Of a DNA stretch of 64,000 nt, positions 63,481-64,000 are shown in pieces. Origin of the DNA: JBGZFC01 sp041846575 (GTDB lineage: Bacteria > Bacteroidota > Bacteroidia > Bacteroidales > Dysgonomonadaceae); the NCBI GenBank assembly GCA_041846575.1, contig JBGZFC010000100.1:19735-83734 (forward strand). The letters are read 5' to 3'. The position numbers and the translations under genes are program-made. The notes under the pieces are model-generated. The model did no database searches and was not told the DNA's origin. It worked only from the letters and a program-made list of their open reading frames with translations. Every line of letters begins with the position of its first letter. Position 1 is the stretch's first letter.

Positions 63481-63682
63481 AGAATGCTGCTGCGTTGCAT
63501 TATCCGATTCACTTGTGAGTAGCTCAATGACAATAGTTTAGCTGTGCGGTTTTGGCTTTTTGTCAACAATAATGTGGCTTTCGTTTTTTTTCAAGTAAAG
63601 AGGTTATTCGTTCTCCTGTTTCACCAACTAACGTCAAGGGAACGAAACTCATTTTCTGCTTTATAGCGAAGAATACGGGCGG
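63481..63682. other. Unassigned debris between IS fragments
   Basis: About 200 bp with no recognisable gene. On the minus strand a 33-codon open stretch at 63552-63665 (KMSFVPLTLVGETGERIT in part) has no known relative and ends in stop codons. Probably remnant sequence of mobile origin. Confidence 0.35.
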
Positions 63683-63802
63683 TCAGATAAGTTTTGTTTT
63701 GCCCAAAATGCTTTGCTCTTCTTCATTTACATAAACTTCATCAGCACTCCATAAATCATTGACAGGCAATAATATATTTTCTAATATCTCTGAAATTTTC
63801 AT
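63683..63802 (-). pseudogene. Truncated N-terminus of an ISL3-like transposase
   Basis: ATG at 63800-63802 gives 39 codons (MKISEILENILLPVNDLWS, then ADEVYVNEEEQSILGKTKLI and a stop at 63683-63685). The LLPVNDxW and VNEE pattern resembles the start of Bacteroidetes ISL3-type transposases. Everything after that is lost. The assignment is from memory of the family and is tentative. Confidence 0.4.
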
Positions 63803-63861
63803 AGTGTACCAATATAAAAGTTATTTTGTTAACTCATTCTAAAACTTTAAGAACCTTATTA

Positions 63862-64000
63862 ACCTGAGTTTCGGCTAAGAAACATCACTAAAATTTGGTA
63901 AGCAAGCAAATAATTCGTATCTTTATATCTGATAAACAACAAAATACGATTATCTATGAGCTTGCTTACCAAAGACAAAATTACTGAAATTTTCTGTTTA
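63862..64000 (+). mobile_element. 5' end of an IS982-family element (runs off window end)
   Basis: The element appears to begin near 63862 (ACCTGAGTTTCGGCTAAG). Its 3' end and second inverted repeat lie outside the window, so intactness cannot be judged. Confidence 0.5.
63956..64000 (+). CDS. IS982-family transposase, N-terminal 15 codons
   Basis: ATG 63956 opens MSLLTKDKITEIFCL to the window edge. The KITEIFC start is typical of IS982-family transposases (DDE type). Only 15 residues are visible. The upstream 95 bp hold the presumed element end and promoter. Confidence 0.55.
   Translation, partial: MSLLTKDKITEIFCL

Overview
The window reads as chromosome of an anaerobic, AT-rich Bacteroidetes, most likely order Bacteroidales. 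The grounds are Bacteroidetes-type promoters (TTTG, about 19 nt, then TAnnTTTG) at several genes, the lineage-typical block bamD / atypical omega subunit / DUF4293, a secreted protein with a type IX secretion (T9SS) C-terminal sorting domain, several Bacteroidetes families (DUF4919, DUF4924, START-like, GH3, TGS-linked nucleoside kinase), and IS debris of Bacteroidetes types. No rRNA, tRNA, CRISPR array or prophage was found.

Layout. 1-9.6 kb: 3' part of nspC (cut by the window edge), VanZ-like protein, S41 protease, frameshifted MgtC gene, DUF1460 amidase-like protein, a Crp/Fnr regulator with an unusual inverted repeat in its leader, GH3 ligase-like protein, the bamD-rpoZ-DUF4293 block and a lipoprotein closed by a clear terminator. 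9.65-10.28 kb: gene-free patchwork of repeats and a probable IS256-type scrap. 10.3-15.6 kb: a GT39/GT2 pair, then divergent methionine gamma-lyase and glyA. 15.7-20.9 kb: a 1200-residue T9SS-exported legumain/caspase-like mosaic protein, then a defective IS4-type element with both ends intact, then repeat debris. 20.9-28.9 kb: rfbD, prfC, an orphan radical SAM protein, PhzF, lipA-lipB and a CDF transporter.

29-41 kb: VanW protein flanked by 16-bp direct repeats, outer-membrane beta-barrel protein with trmD close behind, START-like protein, M16 peptidase, AlkD-type DNA glycosylase, 2-hydroxyacid dehydrogenase, CoA-transferase, small membrane protein, miaB. 41-47 kb: a YtxH/holin-like three-gene operon with its own promoter, a 30-codon leader ORF and a strong terminator; DUF4919; DUF2891; L-serine ammonia-lyase. 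47-55.8 kb: B12-dependent ribonucleotide reductase, a decayed transposase, a small conserved protein, pabB-pabC, a metallo-beta-lactamase-fold hydrolase, DUF4924 and ROK glucokinase. 56-64 kb: nucleoside kinase, Na/Pi cotransporter, a SUI1 protein overlapping an AddA-type helicase-nuclease, then a terminal mass of IS fragments from at least three families, the last (IS982-like) running off the edge.

Functional themes: amino-acid and C1 metabolism (methionine gamma-lyase, serine deaminase, SHMT, 4-aminobenzoate synthesis, CoA-transferase), tRNA and translation functions (TrmD, MiaB, RF3, SUI1), lipoate synthesis, and envelope/secreted proteins. The most unusual things are outside the housekeeping genes: the mosaic T9SS protease, the covarying hairpin at the IS4-type left end, the leader ORF before ytxH, the Crp leader repeat, the orphan radical SAM gene and several families of dispersed intergenic repeats. 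No complete undescribed multi-gene system could be shown from sequence alone.
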